A DNA stretch of 64,000 bases from Acytostelium subglobosum LB1 (GCF_000787575.1 NW_012236513.1:310001-374000), one strand, 5' to 3'. Shown: positions 1 to 15,400, counted from the stretch's first letter. Program-made: numbers and translations. Notes: generated by a model from the sequence alone, not told the origin.

Positions 1-3000
1 TGGTTGGTATTCTCCAGAAATTGCTTGCCAACCTTGACGGTGATGGGCTTGTCGCGTCCTGTTCCCTTGGGTGTGTGACAGATCAGCGATAGATGATCGG
101 TCCAAGTGATCTGTGTGCAATCCTTTCCATCAATCTGTACGTTGTTCTCGTCCTTCTTTGAAGTGATCGAAGTATCCTTGCCCAATGACTCTGGTATGAA
201 GTTGTTGCCTTGGATTGTAATATCGCCGCCAACAGTTGGTGACGTATACTTCTGATTGTCCAGCTTAGGTGCTAATGTTTATGGCGAGTTAGTGATTGAC
301 CGAGTGGAATGATACCATTGAGTGAGTGATTGGACATACGATTGTAGGACATGGTGATGTTCTTCTCAGGGGTCTGGCCACCAATGGTGATGTTCAATGG
401 GACATCCTTGCCAATGCCTGGTGGAGCTGTACACTTGATATCTTGCTCGGACATCCATTGAGGGGATGAGCATTCCTTGTCATTGACGGTCACCTTGCTG
501 TCAGCAGGGTCGACACCCTCCGGTACAAGGTTGTCACCTTTGATCTCAACCTGTTGGCCATTGGTATCACTGTTGGTGCAGCTCTCAAGTGAAGGACGCT
601 TGTAGGACATGGTAGATGAACACTTCTCGTTTGGCTTGTCGGTAACACATGCCTGTCCACCAACAAACACTTCAACAGTATGATTGGCACCAATACCTGG
701 CTTCACTGTACATGATATCTGTGATGAGTTGGTCCACTTGATCTCCGAGCAAAGTTCATTCTTCACCGTAACATTGCTATAATCAACTGTACCTGGTTCG
801 ATATCCTTTGGAATAAAGTTCTTTCCATCAATACTGATCTCGCCTCCACTTGTTGGGAGCATGGATACATTGTTGACTTGAGGAGCTAATGTGATTGATT
901 GATTGATTGAGTTAGTATGTGTTATCAATCAATCAACCGTGCATATGAACTTACCATGATAGCTGAAGTAGTAGAGTGATGAATCGTTGTTGGTCATTGG
1001 TTGAAGTCCTATTGTGACGTTGATGAGGTGTTTGGCACCAATACCAGCGGGTATGGTCATGTTGATGAGTGTCGAGTTGGTGAACTGAGTGTTGTTCAAC
1101 AGTCGATCACCAAGCATTACGAATGTGTAGTTGAGTGGGCCAGAGATGTCGACGTCTAACTTGCTATCAGCTGGATTATCAATATCATAGTACATGATAG
1201 TATACTCATTGGGCACAAAGTTGTTGCCTGTTACAATGGCTGAGTATCCACCATCAGTGTTGGTGTTGCCAGCGCTTTCCATTGATGTACCATTGATGGT
1301 AGGTGGGAGGTATGAGATGGTCTCGGTGGCGACATTGGACCTGACTTTCTCAAGCTCGACAGTGACAAACAATTGATTGGGTCCACCAATGCCCGGAGGG
1401 AGCTCGCAGCGCAGACAGTCAAAGTCGATGGTCGAGCGGAAGGATGGTTTGAATGCGATGTAAGGGTCGAACGGTGTGTCTGGAATTTGTACAGTTGGCG
1501 CGTCGATCGTGTTGCCATTATCATCAATGTACTGCTTGTCCATGTAACAGCTGTCCGAGTCATCAATACATTCCACAGGCATTTGATCATAGATGAATAC
1601 AAAGGGCATCTCATCAATGACTGGGCCGAGGTCAGTGCCAGCCACCCAGAATGAGCCGCCAATGGCAGTGGGCATTGGCTCTTGGACGACTTGCAGGATG
1701 AATGGATCCTTGTACTTGTAGAGCTGGGTGCTGGGATCGGATGTTTGGCCGTTCGCCGAGAGTGTGACTTTGTTGGCGCCATTTCCATTGGGTACAACAC
1801 ATTCGACCTCTGTGTCGAGTGTGATCATCTTGGTCGACAAGCAGGGATCAATGTCAATCCACGCCTCGATGTTTGATAGTCCATTGATTGCATCGCCAAA
1901 GTATTTGCCTATGATCGTGAGTATGTCTCCGCCACTTAGTGATTGTGCGGGGCCGACAAACGATGTGACGATTGGTGCTATGTAGTCGACTGTGAATTTC
2001 TGGCTGTTGACACTGAGTTGGTTGGCAACCGTCACTGTTAGTTCTTGTTTTACTCCGGCTCCACCTGATGTAGTGTACACGATCACACCTCCACTGCCTC
2101 CGAGTATATTTGTTGGCACCATGCTCAATCCCTCTTTGACAACAATGGTGTCGACTGCCTTGGATGTGAGCGAGAAGAAGTTGGTTCCAAAGATTGAGAT
2201 GATACTGCCAAATGGCTTGAGGGGTTTGTCCGACATCTCAACGCGCTCGATCACTGGTGCATCGTAGGTGAACTGAGGAAGCGGGTTGCTAGGGACCGGG
2301 AGAGTGCTGCCTGGATTGGAGACGGTGATGGACTGCACGCCAACGTTGGATGGGACTTGGCAAACCAGTGTCTCTCTGCCCTCGGGTATGGGCTGGGCGG
2401 GCGTGTACTGGATCAATGTGCAGTCCATGCCACCAACCTGAACGCGGGCATTGGCTAGCTTCCATCCAGTGATGGTCATTGTGTTTGATTGTGTTGGTAT
2501 TGTTGGAGAGGTGAATCCAACAACATTGTCAACGACTGGGTCTGAGTTACATAAAGATAGTGCCGAGGCCAGGAGGTAGGTGGAGTATGTCTGCGTGTCA
2601 AATCCACATAGCTGGCCATTGTAAGTGGCGACGACGATGCCCGTTGATGATGAGGTGTCGACTGCATCTCCAACAAAGTACAATATCATCTCTTCATAGA
2701 TGATAAAGTCATTGGCAATGTTGACCAAGTATTGAAGCATCGAGGTGACAACCACAAGTGTGTTGGGGTCGGTGACTGTCGAAGTGGTCTCGCGGCCCAG
2801 TCCGGTGAGGCAGAAGAGTGGGTCAAAGATCTCGATGAGTGCTTGGAGGTGGAGATCTGACTTGAACATCGACTGGAAGGCATTGCGCATGCTCGGGGTG
2901 TAGAAGAAGCCAAAAGCATGATTGTTGTAGAGGAGTGACAGGTCGGGGTCGGTTGCCCAGCTCAACACAGCCTTCTCAAGTAGTGAGTGACCAACTCGAT

Positions 3001-5525
3001 CAAGTTGAGTCAGGCACACGCCAAAGGACAAAAGGTAATCGTTGATCGTCGGGTCGGTTGATGGGAGAGCGACTGGAGCGCAGGGTGTGGTTGGGGGCAA
3101 AAGGGCCTGATCACATGACTTGAGATTATTGAACTGGACAACTTGGTCAACATGTCCCATTGTCACCTCGTAGAGGTATGTGGTCGGGTCGATTGTCTGA
3201 GCGACAGCGCCACCAAGCTCGCTGGCAAGGTCCTTAAAGGATGCTGAAGGGTTGGCGAGTGAGGCCTTGATTGCGGCGTCCAGTATGGCAGCGAGGGGGA
3301 TCGTGAATCCACGATTATCATCAAATGCGTAGAGGTTACTGAATTGTGCATTGCCAATCACATTGTCATTGTCACCATCCATCAGATCCCAGATCGCTGC
3401 GGTGATCCATCCAGGCGAGGCCATTGCATTCAAACGTGTGGTGAGGTCAGAGTTGAAGTGCTCAATGTTTGTTGGCGAGGCGTAGCAAGAGTCGAACTGA
3501 ACTGCCTGGCCAGATGGGGAGATGGCCTGGCGGAATAGTGCTCCGACTGCGGCGACCAGGCCGGTGATGAAGGCGCGCGAAGGGTCAGTGTCGAGTACTT
3601 GGGCAAATGGCACTGTCATGGGCTGGTAATTGATGGCCGAGTTGCCACGCGCAAGAAGAGAGTATGCAAACACTTCGGCAACTTGCTCAACGCACAGCTT
3701 CTGCAAGTTGATGTGGACGTCGGTATTGGCGCCAATGGTGGCGCGAGTGCGGTCTTGTGACAGCGTGATGGTGATGTCATTGAACAGGTAGTCGGGCAGA
3801 GCATACTCCTCACGAGCAAGCTTCACAAACATTTGGAATAGTTTGTAGACCATCAGGATGGGGTCCACCTCGGCCACGAAGGCAACATTGTCTCGTGGCG
3901 TCAGTGGCATCGATAAGAGATTGCCCTGTGAATCCTCAACACGCAGCTTGTTGACTGTATCCTCGAGGAAGCATGTGATGGACAGTTGGTAACCAGTTGT
4001 GATTGATTTCTCTAAAGATACCAAACCGATGGAGTCCGAGACGTATGAGTACTGTTCGCCAATGTTGTCGAGACATGATTGATCACATGATGGCAGTTGT
4101 TGTTGTTGCTGGCCACTCTTTGGAATTGGTAACACCTGGACCTTAGTGTTGTGGAGGAGACCATCGGTCTGACCCAAGTATGGCTGGCCGAACGTGGTGA
4201 CATCGATGTCGTACATCAGTCGGCCGTGGAAGTAGGTGTCCTTGACTGTGGACACAGTCTGGCTTGGACATGCGGCATACGACGAGCATGGAGTTGAGAT
4301 GATGGTGACTGACGAGAGGTAAAGGAGGGTGGCCAAATCATTGATAGCCGAGTGATCTTGAAGACAGACAATAATACATCCACCTTCGATTGGAGAACAA
4401 GTTGAGTCTTGAATACATATTGATCGATCAGCTGTGATGGCCACATGACTCTGGTCGATCTCAGAGCTCCATTGGCGTGACACTGGAGGGATCTTGAACT
4501 TATCCGCAAAGCCACTGGGCAGTCGAGTCTCAACGACGCCAGATGCGCCAGTAGGGAGAGCATATCCAGTCCTCTATTTGTTTGATTGAGTGACATAGTA
4601 AGTGAATGATCGAGTGATTGATTGATTGTGCGCGTGTGGTACATACTGGGATAGTGAGAAGGGACACGGGAGAGATGAGACCTTGGGTCCAGAAGTCGTT
4701 GAGGTAGGCAGAGAAGAGGGATACTTGGCTTGGGTCGTGGTAGGCAAGAGTCTGGCTGGATGATGGTGGACTGGATTGGAAGTATGAAAGTAAGTTGATG
4801 GCGTTGGCAGTCTGACTCTGGACGCTGGCATAGACATTGGGCGAGGCACCAGCAAGTACAGGTAGTACACTGGCAACATTGGAGAATGAATGGCAGACGA
4901 ATGTGTGGGCGTATGAGAGGCGCAGGTCGTCCTGGACCGAGTCAGGCGATGCAACGTGGAAGTCTGTTGGGAACCATTTAGCATCAGGTGCCTTGGTTGG
5001 CGTCATTATGCCCTTGGATGTGGCGCTCAACAAGGGGAATCCTTCCTTGGAGTGCTTAATGTGGAAGCCTGCATTGGATGAGCCGCTGGCCACAACGATA
5101 CCTCGAGGTCCATGACGTCTGCGACTGTGTGATGTTTCAGAATGATCGCGAGCGTTCAACGAGGGATAGAGCTGCCCAGACTGGTCGCCCTTGTAGGGCA
5201 GATCGCTGTAGGCGAGGTGAGATAGGTCGGCTGCTGACGATGTTGTTGAGTCAAGTTGCGACAATGTCGCGGCCAGACAGCTCGATTGTGAGGTGATGTC
5301 AGTTGATGATGGTACTGTGATTGATTTGCCATTGCTATCAACATAGATGTATGAGTTGGTAAAAGGAAGTAGCTTGACGAACCACCAATCTACAGGCTGT
5401 CCAGCATTGGACATGCAAGATGGTGGTGTCGTGGCGGCAAGCGCTCCCATTGTATTAGCCAATGCCACTACCAGCAATATGAGTGCTGGCAACAGCCGCA
5501 GCACAAAGAGTGTGCGTATTGACAT
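1..5525 (-). CDS. Giant secreted protein, DNase II-like pseudoenzyme domain plus IPT/TIG repeats (3' end beyond window)
   Basis: Exons by GT-AG and phase: 5525-4647, 4573-955, 885-340, 271-1 and beyond; about 1,771 codons are visible. Start ATG 5525 opens a hydrophobic signal peptide (residues 1-30). Residues about 36-320 match the DNase II fold: GQPVDWWFVKL start, FHIKHSKEGFP core, THTFVC-like strand. The HKD active site is degraded. The first motif reads HGPRG, lacking the lysine of HxK; the second reads DQSHVAI, with Q and H where DNase II has H and K. Nuclease activity is therefore unlikely (inference). Residues about 430-968 are a partly helical region I do not recognise. From about 969 there are at least eight IPT/TIG Ig-like repeats with the usual VPPGIG-type turns. 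No membrane segment is visible, but the C-terminus is missing. It is transcribed away from the related gene at 6497 and the two are probably paralogues. Confidence 0.85.
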
Positions 5526-6397
5526 CTTTCTTTCTTTCGTTCGTTATCTTAGATTGATTGATTGATTGATTGATTGTTAGATTGAATGAATGATGATAGT
5601 ACATTTTAGATTGAGTGAATAACGAGTTTGATAACCTCGACTGTTGGACGGCGGAGTGGCTGGCCACTACCAATCGGGTAGCATATATGAATGCTAAACC
5701 CTTGTCGCTTGCCCATTCCAATGGGTGTATCTTTGCGCTCTCGTCTCTTGATCTTTGCATCCATTCGGTTGGGTCTACCGAGTTCCCCTGGTACACTTAT
5801 CCATAATTGGTATCATCATTGATGTGATTGATGTCATTGATGTGATGTGGATGGAGATATAAGAATCAAAAGATATAATTATAACCTTGATGATAAAGAT
5901 CCGTGTTGTGATGAGTGAATGAAATGAGGGAAACAGGTGAAGCTCGCATTATTCAAGACACTTGTCTAATTTTTAATGTGACGTTTAGCTGAAACGAATC
6001 AAAATTACTATTTTTGGTTAAAGTATCTTCATTCACTTCGGCCGCCGCGTTCACACAACCTCACTCAAAGATATCCACTCACTTCGTCTTTGTCTCAAAC
6101 AGACATAATGTTTAACATACACGACGAGGTATTGGACAATGAATGGGCAAGGCGAGGGATTGGACACAACACACAGGCTTGTGGATTGTTTGACGTTGAT
6201 TGGATTACAATTATGGACTCGACACTACAGTAACTCATGCATGACATCTATCCCAGCCATGCATCCCAGGTCAACTAAGACCGAGTCTTGAGCTGTTAGA
6301 TATGTCAAGCGAGCGAGCGAGTCGAGATGAATCGAATCGTATCGAAGTCGAAGGAAGGACGAAGCATACTCAATCAACTCAACTCAAGCCAACCCCT

Positions 6398-6436
<39 letters not shown>

Positions 6437-6496
6437 CTACTACAGTCACACAATCAATCATACAATACGTAAGACCTACACGATTAGACAATAGTA
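5526..6496. promoter_or_regulatory. Shared intergenic region of the two DNase II/TIG genes
   Basis: 971 bp between two divergent start codons, so it should hold both promoters. It carries a (GATT)n tract at 5551-5576 and a (CAAT)n tract at 6399-6436, each close to the start of its gene and each CAAT in that gene's sense direction. I see no coding sequence and no clear TATA box. The rest is ordinary AT-rich spacer. Confidence 0.5.
6399..6436. repeat. (CAAT)n microsatellite
   Basis: About nine uninterrupted CAAT units in the 5' leader of the giant gene starting at 6497. The same tetranucleotide marks most introns in the window. Confidence 0.9.
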
Positions 6497-9400
6497 ATGA
6501 GGAGGAGGACACACCAAGTGCCACTCTTACTACTACTCCTAGTATGCTGGCTATCGCCTGGAGCGATGGCAGCGCCAACAATGACAAGGTTGTCACCGGA
6601 TTGGGCGCCACCAATGGGTGGAACAACATTCAAGGTGATAGGCACAGGCTTTGAACCACACAACATCATCCTTGCCCAGATAGACACGGTGGCAACAACA
6701 TGTACTTACAATAGTGCCACTGAGCTGACATGCAAAGCACCTGAGAGCGTACGAGGTGCAGCGACCAATCTCCCCTTCCAACTCGAGATTGACAACCAAG
6801 TCGTTTCTCAATCCAACATTAAGTTCCGATACGTCTGTAAGTCAATCAATCAATCAATCGCCCAATGGAATCATTCAACTCACTCACTCACTCACCCAAT
6901 CAATCTATTAATGATACAGCCCCGATCGTCCATGAGTTTGATGAACAGTATGTCACTCCAGGCCAGAGGTTCACAGTGATTGGCGAATACTTCTTTGGGC
7001 TTCCACCAATTAATGGACTGATCATTGGAACGTTTGGGACCACGCCATTAATCGAGTTCAGATGTGTGTTTGAATCGGTCAATACGATTGTCTGTACCAT
7101 GCCTGCTACCTTTGGCTTCAAGCTCAACAAGTTCTATTTGGCCGATCTGGTACCCAACATGCTCGTCTTCTATGTGGAGACTGCTCGCATTCAACCAACT
7201 GCCAAGATTGCCCTGTTCAGTATGTACCATCCACGGATGTGATGTCATCGATCACACAAGCACCAATCCACTAATCAATCAATCAATCAATTTGAATAGA
7301 ACCATTTATTACTCAGATTCGCAAGAGTAATGCTGTTGGTCAAACGAGGGAGGTTAGATTCATTGGTCCAATGCTCCCAAAGAATGAGATAGCTGATCTC
7401 AGTCGGTTCCAGGTCTTTATGCAATCTGGAAACACAATTCCATGTACCCATATTATGATTGAGGATGATCAAAAAGCAAATAATATGCTTACCTGTACCT
7501 TTGAGTTCCCTCCCAACACCATCTTCCCCGTCATCCTAAAGCCCATAGTATTGCTCAACGGCCAGCCATTGCCGATTGGTCAACAAAATACGTATGTACT
7601 CCATCCATTGATTGATTGAATGAATGACTAACATTCCATTTCATTCCATTCCATTCCGCTCCACCTCCACTCAAGTGATGGATTCATACCTTTACCAAAC
7701 AATGAACAATTGACTTTGAGATATGAAGCATTGGACATCAAGATTGAACCATCGTCACAGTGGCAGGGACAGGATATAGCAATCTCTGTTGCAGACATTA
7801 ATTCGATTGGCCATTTCAAGGTTGGTGCCAGTCCTTGGTTTAGTCTCAAACCAAATATGATAAAAAATGGAAAGATCTACATCACAATGCCTACCACTAC
7901 CTTCCCCTACATCGACTTCCAACTCAGATACAAGGCACCTCCTCAAGCTGAGACCAACATTGTCCGTGTACCCGTCCGTATGTAATCAATCATCAATCAA
8001 TCACTCATGGATTGCAATCACTAACTTCAATCAATCAATCAATCATATAGTCAACACTCAGTTGACATTGTCACATACCCAGGGCTTGGCAAGTGGTGGA
8101 TACACTGTCACTGCGACCTTTGGCAGCATGCCCGGTCCACAGGATTTAGCCATCAAGTATTATATTGATGACAAAGACACAGACTCTGTTAATCTATTTA
8201 TGACTCGCAACTCAGCTACATCAAACGTGTACACAATACCTGCTGCCAATGACTTTGATTTCAAAGGTCGCGCATCAGCCCAGTACAAAGTCTTCATACG
8301 CTACAACAGCCAGTTGTTTGAATCCAGTGCCACATTCGCCTACACTTGGCCTTGGATTGGACAAGCATTGCCAGCCAATCCCCTGACCTTGGCCAACTTT
8401 GAGCTTGTTGGCACAGGGTTCACATCGACATCACTCGTTGTGATCACGTACAATTGGAGAGGTGCGATTCAGACCATCAGGCCTCCATTCATCCTCAACA
8501 GCGACACATCCATCATGGTGACCACGCCCGAGTTCAACACTGATGAGCTAGACAGTGTCCGAATCGAGGTTGTTTTGGACAATGGCATCAAGTCCAACCA
8601 GTGGTTGGTGCCCTACGTCTCGCCACAAGTGATGGCCATCTCACCAGAGTATGGACGAGCCCAATCATCCATGCCTGTCACCATCTATGGCTTTGGCTTT
8701 GGCACCACAACAGCAGGTCTCACAGTCGAGTTGACTACGGCCACAACAATCCCACCAACCATCATCCCTTGCGCTGTACTCAATGTCGCGGCTAATACAA
8801 ACAACAACATTCGTGGCAATCAGATGATCACTTGCATCAAGCCAGCGACAAATGTCCAGGCTCAATTCAATGTGTTGGTCACACGCAACACATTCCCAAG
8901 TCGCGAGACGGTGACGTTCAAGACTCACGGCCTCACATGCCTGGGCTACAAGGGCAAGCCCGTCGACTGGTTCCTCGTCAAGAAGCTTGGCTCCAGGTCT
9001 GGCGATCCCAAAAAGAAAGATGATATGTACAATGGTCACTTCTATGTGGACAGCACAATGGCGTTGGGCGACCAGATCATTCTCCCAGAGCGATACGACG
9101 CCCGCGATGGTGGCATCGCCCAGACCTTCATGCAACACCACAACTACCCCTACATCTTCTTCAGCGATCAACAGAGGAAGAGGGATACCCCCTCAGCAAC
9201 AGGCACGCATAAAATCGATACACCTGATAACGGACATGTCAAGGGCGGTCTGATGTGGGATGTCTCCGGTGGAGTAGTTACCGACTCCATCCACATGATG
9301 CACTCACAGTCTTCCTTCCCCATGCTCATTTCAGACGATGGCACAGCCATCCCGCCGCGGTCCACATACGCCACGCCCGACAACACCCCGAACACTCTTG

Positions 9401-12400
9401 AATGGTTTGGTGAATCCATGGTCGTTGGCAACTACTTCTTCTGCTACCGTCCCAACGATATTAATGACGCCGCGCAGTACTTCCTCAACACCGACGCCAT
9501 CTCCGCGAGATATCCTGGCTCCCACCCGTTCCAAACCACCTGGTTACCTTCTGCGCCCCCCTCTGCCCTGAGTCACTTGCTCACATCAGTGACAAGCCAT
9601 ACCGTCACACGCTATGGAGTCACAAAGATGAACGAGATCAGCGCGGGGTGCCTGGCCAACTCGTGGCGGACCGACCTGAACAACTACTGCTACTTCTCAC
9701 GAACGGTCTTCAACAACAACCTTGGCACAACAACGACATATTTCTCCAAGACAAGAATCAACTACGTTATCAACACAGCTATTACCACGCCTGCCACACT
9801 CTTGCCACAGTCTCTCTACTCTCGTTTCGTCATCATGACCAACAAGAATACGGTCTCCACTGGCACGCATGCACCAAAAAGCGATGACACCCGATTTGGC
9901 GGTATCGACATCTGGGAGGTGATGGCCAACAGCTTGGGCCGAACAATGTTTGTGCAGACCTGGATCAAGCTGCAGGGCTCAAGACGTATGCTTGGCGCCA
10001 ATGGCATCATCAACGTCGAGATCATTGGGATTCCAGATCGCGCAAGGATATCTGGCGACACGAATATCAAGCTGAGCACTGGACAACAGGATCACACAAA
10101 GATGGCATGGAGCGCATTCCCCGCGGACAATGGGCCAAAGGTTGGTCAAGACAACATGTTCTGTTTTGGCGACTCCAACAGACACAACAAACAAGGTAGA
10201 CGTGGTGCTGGCGCCTTCTGTTTCCAGAACGAAATGCTCGTCAAGATGTTCCACAGCTTCGTCCTCACCTACACCTCCTTTGTAAGTTACTTCCACTCAA
10301 TCAATCAATCAAACAATCAAGTATACTGACTCACTCAATCAACCATGCAGGTGGATTATAATGAGATACCTGATCAGTTACCAATGGTCTCCACCAATAT
10401 GAACAATGCTATTCAATTTATGGATGGCGGTGCACCTGTCCAGATGAGGTTGCCCGGTGGAGCATTGACGCCTATCTATATCACAAACAGGAATCCGACC
10501 AAGACCAATACCGTGGACCACTACAGACCCGGTGAAGTGATCAACTACGTGTCGGGCGGCCCACACACCAGGACTGTGCCCACACCAGTTCTATGCCCAA
10601 ACAATGTGGCACCGCCACTACTCAACAACGACCCTGAATGCTCCCTTCTCATCACTCATGGTGGCCACGCCATTGGCGTTGACAACCTGCCCATCAAGAT
10701 CAGAGCCCCATACATTGCCATGCTGCCGCCCAACAAGATCCCCATGTCAACCAACATCAACAGCATCCCTGGCAGCGAGGTCGTCTTTTCCCATTTGGAG
10801 AGTGCCAACCCCTTCATCCAGGGAAAGTTCGGTATCCAACTTGGCCTGGAACTGGCCAACTATGTCGTCTACTATTGCGATGACCCAGCACCAATCACCG
10901 CGATCCAGTGCCAGCGAGCCGGATTCAATCTGTTGACGACGGACAAAACCATCGCACTTCGCTTCTTCCGCACAATGCCAGCAACAAACGAGATCGTGTT
11001 GCCCGAGTTGACGGTCTACCCGCTCGACTATCAGATGCCACCCCCGCCTGTGACCTACCCGGCAGCCGTGGGCACATTCAAGTCTCTTCAGCCGTTCTAC
11101 AAGCTGGGCCATGGCTTTGCCTACATCGCCTACGAGGGCACTGAGGACAAGGCAGCGATCTGCGCCAACCCGCCATGCACGTTGGACAACTCATATGTGT
11201 CCGAGACAAGATTGATCTACCTCTGCTACAAGGTGGCATCAATGTCCAGCGCGCCAGGCATCAAGGTATTCGATGGCTTGACAATCGACAAATGTCCGGG
11301 CAACAACAACAATGACAAGTCGTTGCCGACTGAGGCCGCGATCATCAAGTTCATCGGCAGGATCAGGAGATATGTCATCGCCGATAACAGGATGAAGAAG
11401 CTCTTCCCTGCGTCAGTGCTGCCGCCAGTGATCAGTGTTCGAGAAGACCCCATGGCCAACAACAGATATAGCTCGCCCAACATTGTCCTCCAGAAACTCA
11501 ACGTGTTGTGTCAAGATGAGTTGGCCTACCTCATGGCGCTGCACTTGGTAGACCTCCACACCGCGTACAAGATGGTACATCCGTTCGTACATTTGGACTC
11601 GACCACACCCGATTGGACTAATGGTGTTGCACTGGCCATCTCCAAGATACTCCTGGAGTTCGTTAATCCCCCAGTGCACCCATCACACAAAGGAAAAGTT
11701 GACACATGCTTCCAACCAACCATCACCATTCAATCATACAATGACAATGACGTTGCGTAAGTATTCCATCCAAGTCCATGTCCCTCAGACTCTAACTCAA
11801 ACTCATCAATCATTCAATCAATCAATCATACAGTACTCTTCCAACATATGTTCGTGTTGCTATGGCGGTATACAAGTTGGCACAGTCCGGACTAGTCAAG
11901 TCTCCAATGGACTTCTTAAATCATTTCTTCCCAATTCTTCATAGTCGCAACTCACTCCAGATCAAGACACCCCACGATCTCTTTGGAGATATACCATTGA
12001 CACTAGAACTCAACAAAATAATCTACACTCTCAACAACAACAACAACAATCTCCTCATGTCCAAGTCCAATCTCCGTAGTCTGGCATCATCGGCACTCAA
12101 GTCCATCGGCACATCACTACCAATAGAGCCAATAACCGACACATTCAATCAAGATGGCCAACCAACAATCGATGAACTGGCCGATGAAGACACACTCTCA
12201 GACCATTACATGTCAATTACCGCGTTGAATGATCAAGAGTATGCCGAATTGGCCATCAGTTTGGACAAGTGGGTAACGATCAAACAGAAGAATATGGCCA
12301 TGGAAGTGTTGTTGTCCACCGAGGAGTTGACCGCCACATACCAATATGCACTCACATACCTCGATCATGTCGCTTCCATCGAGCTCAGCTCAGCCTATCC

Positions 12401-15400
12401 ATTGTGTGAGCAGATTGCTGATGACGGAACCAGCACGTACCAGGTGTGCTACCCTCAGACCATCAGCTCACTCACGTCAATCATTGAGTTCATCATTCGC
12501 TCGCCATCAACTGTGACTCAGACACATGGTGATATGGTCTACTACTTCTCGCCAAAGGCCGACCAGACACTGCCAGCACTGTTGCCAACTCAATATGATG
12601 GCTTGGTGATCGCCACACTCAACTCAAAGATCTGTGATGTGTTGCCAATCAGTAATGTCAACTTCCAAGGACTGGCCACAGCAACATCAGAATCATTGTG
12701 TGAACAAGCTGGCCCTATCATCAGCTCAGTTTCAAAACAAACAGGATCAAGTGTTGGTGGCCAGAAGATCACAATTTATGGCACATCATTCAATGCGGAT
12801 CATGTTGTAGCAATTGGAGAGACATTGTGCAGTCAAACAACATACTTGGTCTTGTCCTCTGGTGATCGCGCACTTGAATGTACCGTTCCACCTGGTGTGG
12901 GCTCACACCATCAGGTGTATATCGTCACTGCAGATGGATCATACGTCCAAGACAGTGTGTTCCTCTTCTCATACGACTCGCCGTCAATCTCCTCGGTGTC
13001 CTATGCTTCTGGACTCACACACATCGTTGGCAAGAACTTTGGAAATCCAACCATCATCTCTGCCGACACTGACTACGCCATCGACGTGTCATTGGACGGT
13101 GTTGACTGTCCCATCACTCAGTTTGATGACTCCAACATTGCTTGCAACTCTCAATATATGTATGGCGATCGTTTGGTCCAGGTCACAGTTGGCAACTCAG
13201 TGTTCAGCACCACGACCAAGCTTCAGGCCACCCTTCTCAATCAAACACAAGTGACATTCACCAACAACGCACCAGTGATCACATCACTCCGTCCAAGTCA
13301 AAGCCAGGCTGGAGACGTGATACAAGTGATTGGAAGTGGTTTGATTGGATCTGATCTATCACAAGCATACTCATTGATAGAGTCTAGCAAGGTAGCCACA
13401 CTTGGTGACTCATTCTCAACCGAGGCCACTGTCCAAGTGCCCCTCTACTCACAGTACGCCAGCAGTCCACTGTTGATGCAGGTTGAGAACACCGTGAGCA
13501 ACATAATCACATTCAATCTTCGTGCTCCATCAATCACATCATTCACACCCAATCAGTTGCCAACCACTGGTGGTGTGTTATTGATCACTGGATCAGGATT
13601 TGGAATGGTTCCAGAGGCATTGGACTTTGTTCATCTTGGTCCATACTCATTGATCTGCACGCCATTCTTGAAATTCATTGAATGTACCGTGCCACCTGGT
13701 GTAGGAGCATCCCTCACACTGACTGTCTCTGTGTCTGGACAGACTGCCACGACCACCTCAACATTCTCATTCAACGCGCCAACCATCACCAATGTCCAAG
13801 TCAACGTTGCCGACTCCATTCTGATGATTGATGGCAGCAACTTTATCCAACCTCCAACGACAGTATCATCTCAGGACACGTTTGTGACGCTCACATCATC
13901 AGTGTTGGGAGAGACACTCACATGCACATCACCCAACTTTGTCAGCCAGTCACAGATCACTTGCACTGTCAACAACTTTATCGACCTGTCCACTGTCCAA
14001 GTGAGCATTGGTGGACAATTGTCCAATGTGTGGACGCTCACCACATCACTCCAAGGCACCATAATCATTGTGGACAACACAAATACTCAGGTTGGAACAG
14101 TCAGTGACGTCAACTTGGTGTTGACTAAGTCCGGCTCCAGCACGCCACTCACTACGACATCCTCGTCATCTGGCTCATACTCATTCCCCAACATTCTCCC
14201 AGGCACATACACCATGACCATAACAAGCAACAATCCGTCAATCATGCTACCATTGACTACTATAAACGTTGTAGTACAGGTGCCTTCAACAACCAAGAAT
14301 ATCTACGGATTGAACAAGGTATCTGACTGCAATGGTGTGTTGAACTCTGGCTCAAACACTCTCAATGTTCAACTTGGAACACTCTATCTCGATGACTTTG
14401 GATGGTGCTCATCCACAGGTAGTTGCGCGATGAAGGTCAGCAGTGAGACATTGCCACAAGGATGCGTGGCAACATACCTTCCCAACAATGTCGTGACGAT
14501 CACAGCACGATTAGTGGCCAATGTCAAGGTGTACCTCGACTCACAGATCACTGGTGTTGCCTCTGCCACACCATACACCAACGTTCAAGTTGTTGCCAAC
14601 CAGGTGACATACGCTGTAGACGCGACCACTGGCATTGCCGCAGTCACACTACCATTGGGCAACTCAATGATCCACATCAAGACATTGGACAACAACTTCA
14701 TATCGTTGATCAATGATGTTACAGTATCGATGAGTTTGGCCACACCAGTGATCGATCTGAGCTTTGGAGTCTATGAGTACAAGTGGTACGCAACACATCC
14801 ACCAGTCGTATTCACTCGTCCACAGAGCACCAGTACACTATCACTACCAATTGGCTCATGGTTGGAGAGCTTCCTCAACAACCTCGGATGGTCTGCCAAG
14901 ACAATCATCAGTGACGTCCCGCCTCCAATGTATGACATTGAGGTCTACAGAGGATCACAACCATTCATCAACATAGTTGACTTGTGTAAGTTTGAGTATT
15001 TTGTTTGTGATTGATTGATAAATCATTGGACATGGAACTAATCCACCCCCACCAATCATCACACTCAACAGACATGTTTAGCAATCTTCCAAGCAAGATG
15101 GTATGTCGTGGACAGACCATTAGCGTGCCCAATCGCTACCCTGTTAATCCACCCACTATCCACCTGTCAGGTATGTGTCTGATCAGTCACTGGAACTATT
15201 CCAATCACTCAATCAATCAATCAAATACTAACCACTCGACTCACTCACAGTCCCAGACAAATCAGTGATAGTAGGCTGCTCAGTGGATGCTGGTGGGCTG
15301 ACTCTTAGTTGCAGATTCCCTGGTCCATTGGACACCACATCACAGGAACATGAGATAATGTTGATATGGAGAGGTCGTATACCAGTCTTGTCCAGAAACT

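Noticed and set aside
6399-6436. Regular repeat considered as a CRISPR-like array
   Set aside because: It is a plain tetranucleotide microsatellite without spacers, in a eukaryotic genome.
8665-9171. 168-codon minus-strand open frame opposite the DNase II gene
   Set aside because: It lies antisense to well-supported coding sequence with clear domain homology; its composition is that of a shadow frame.
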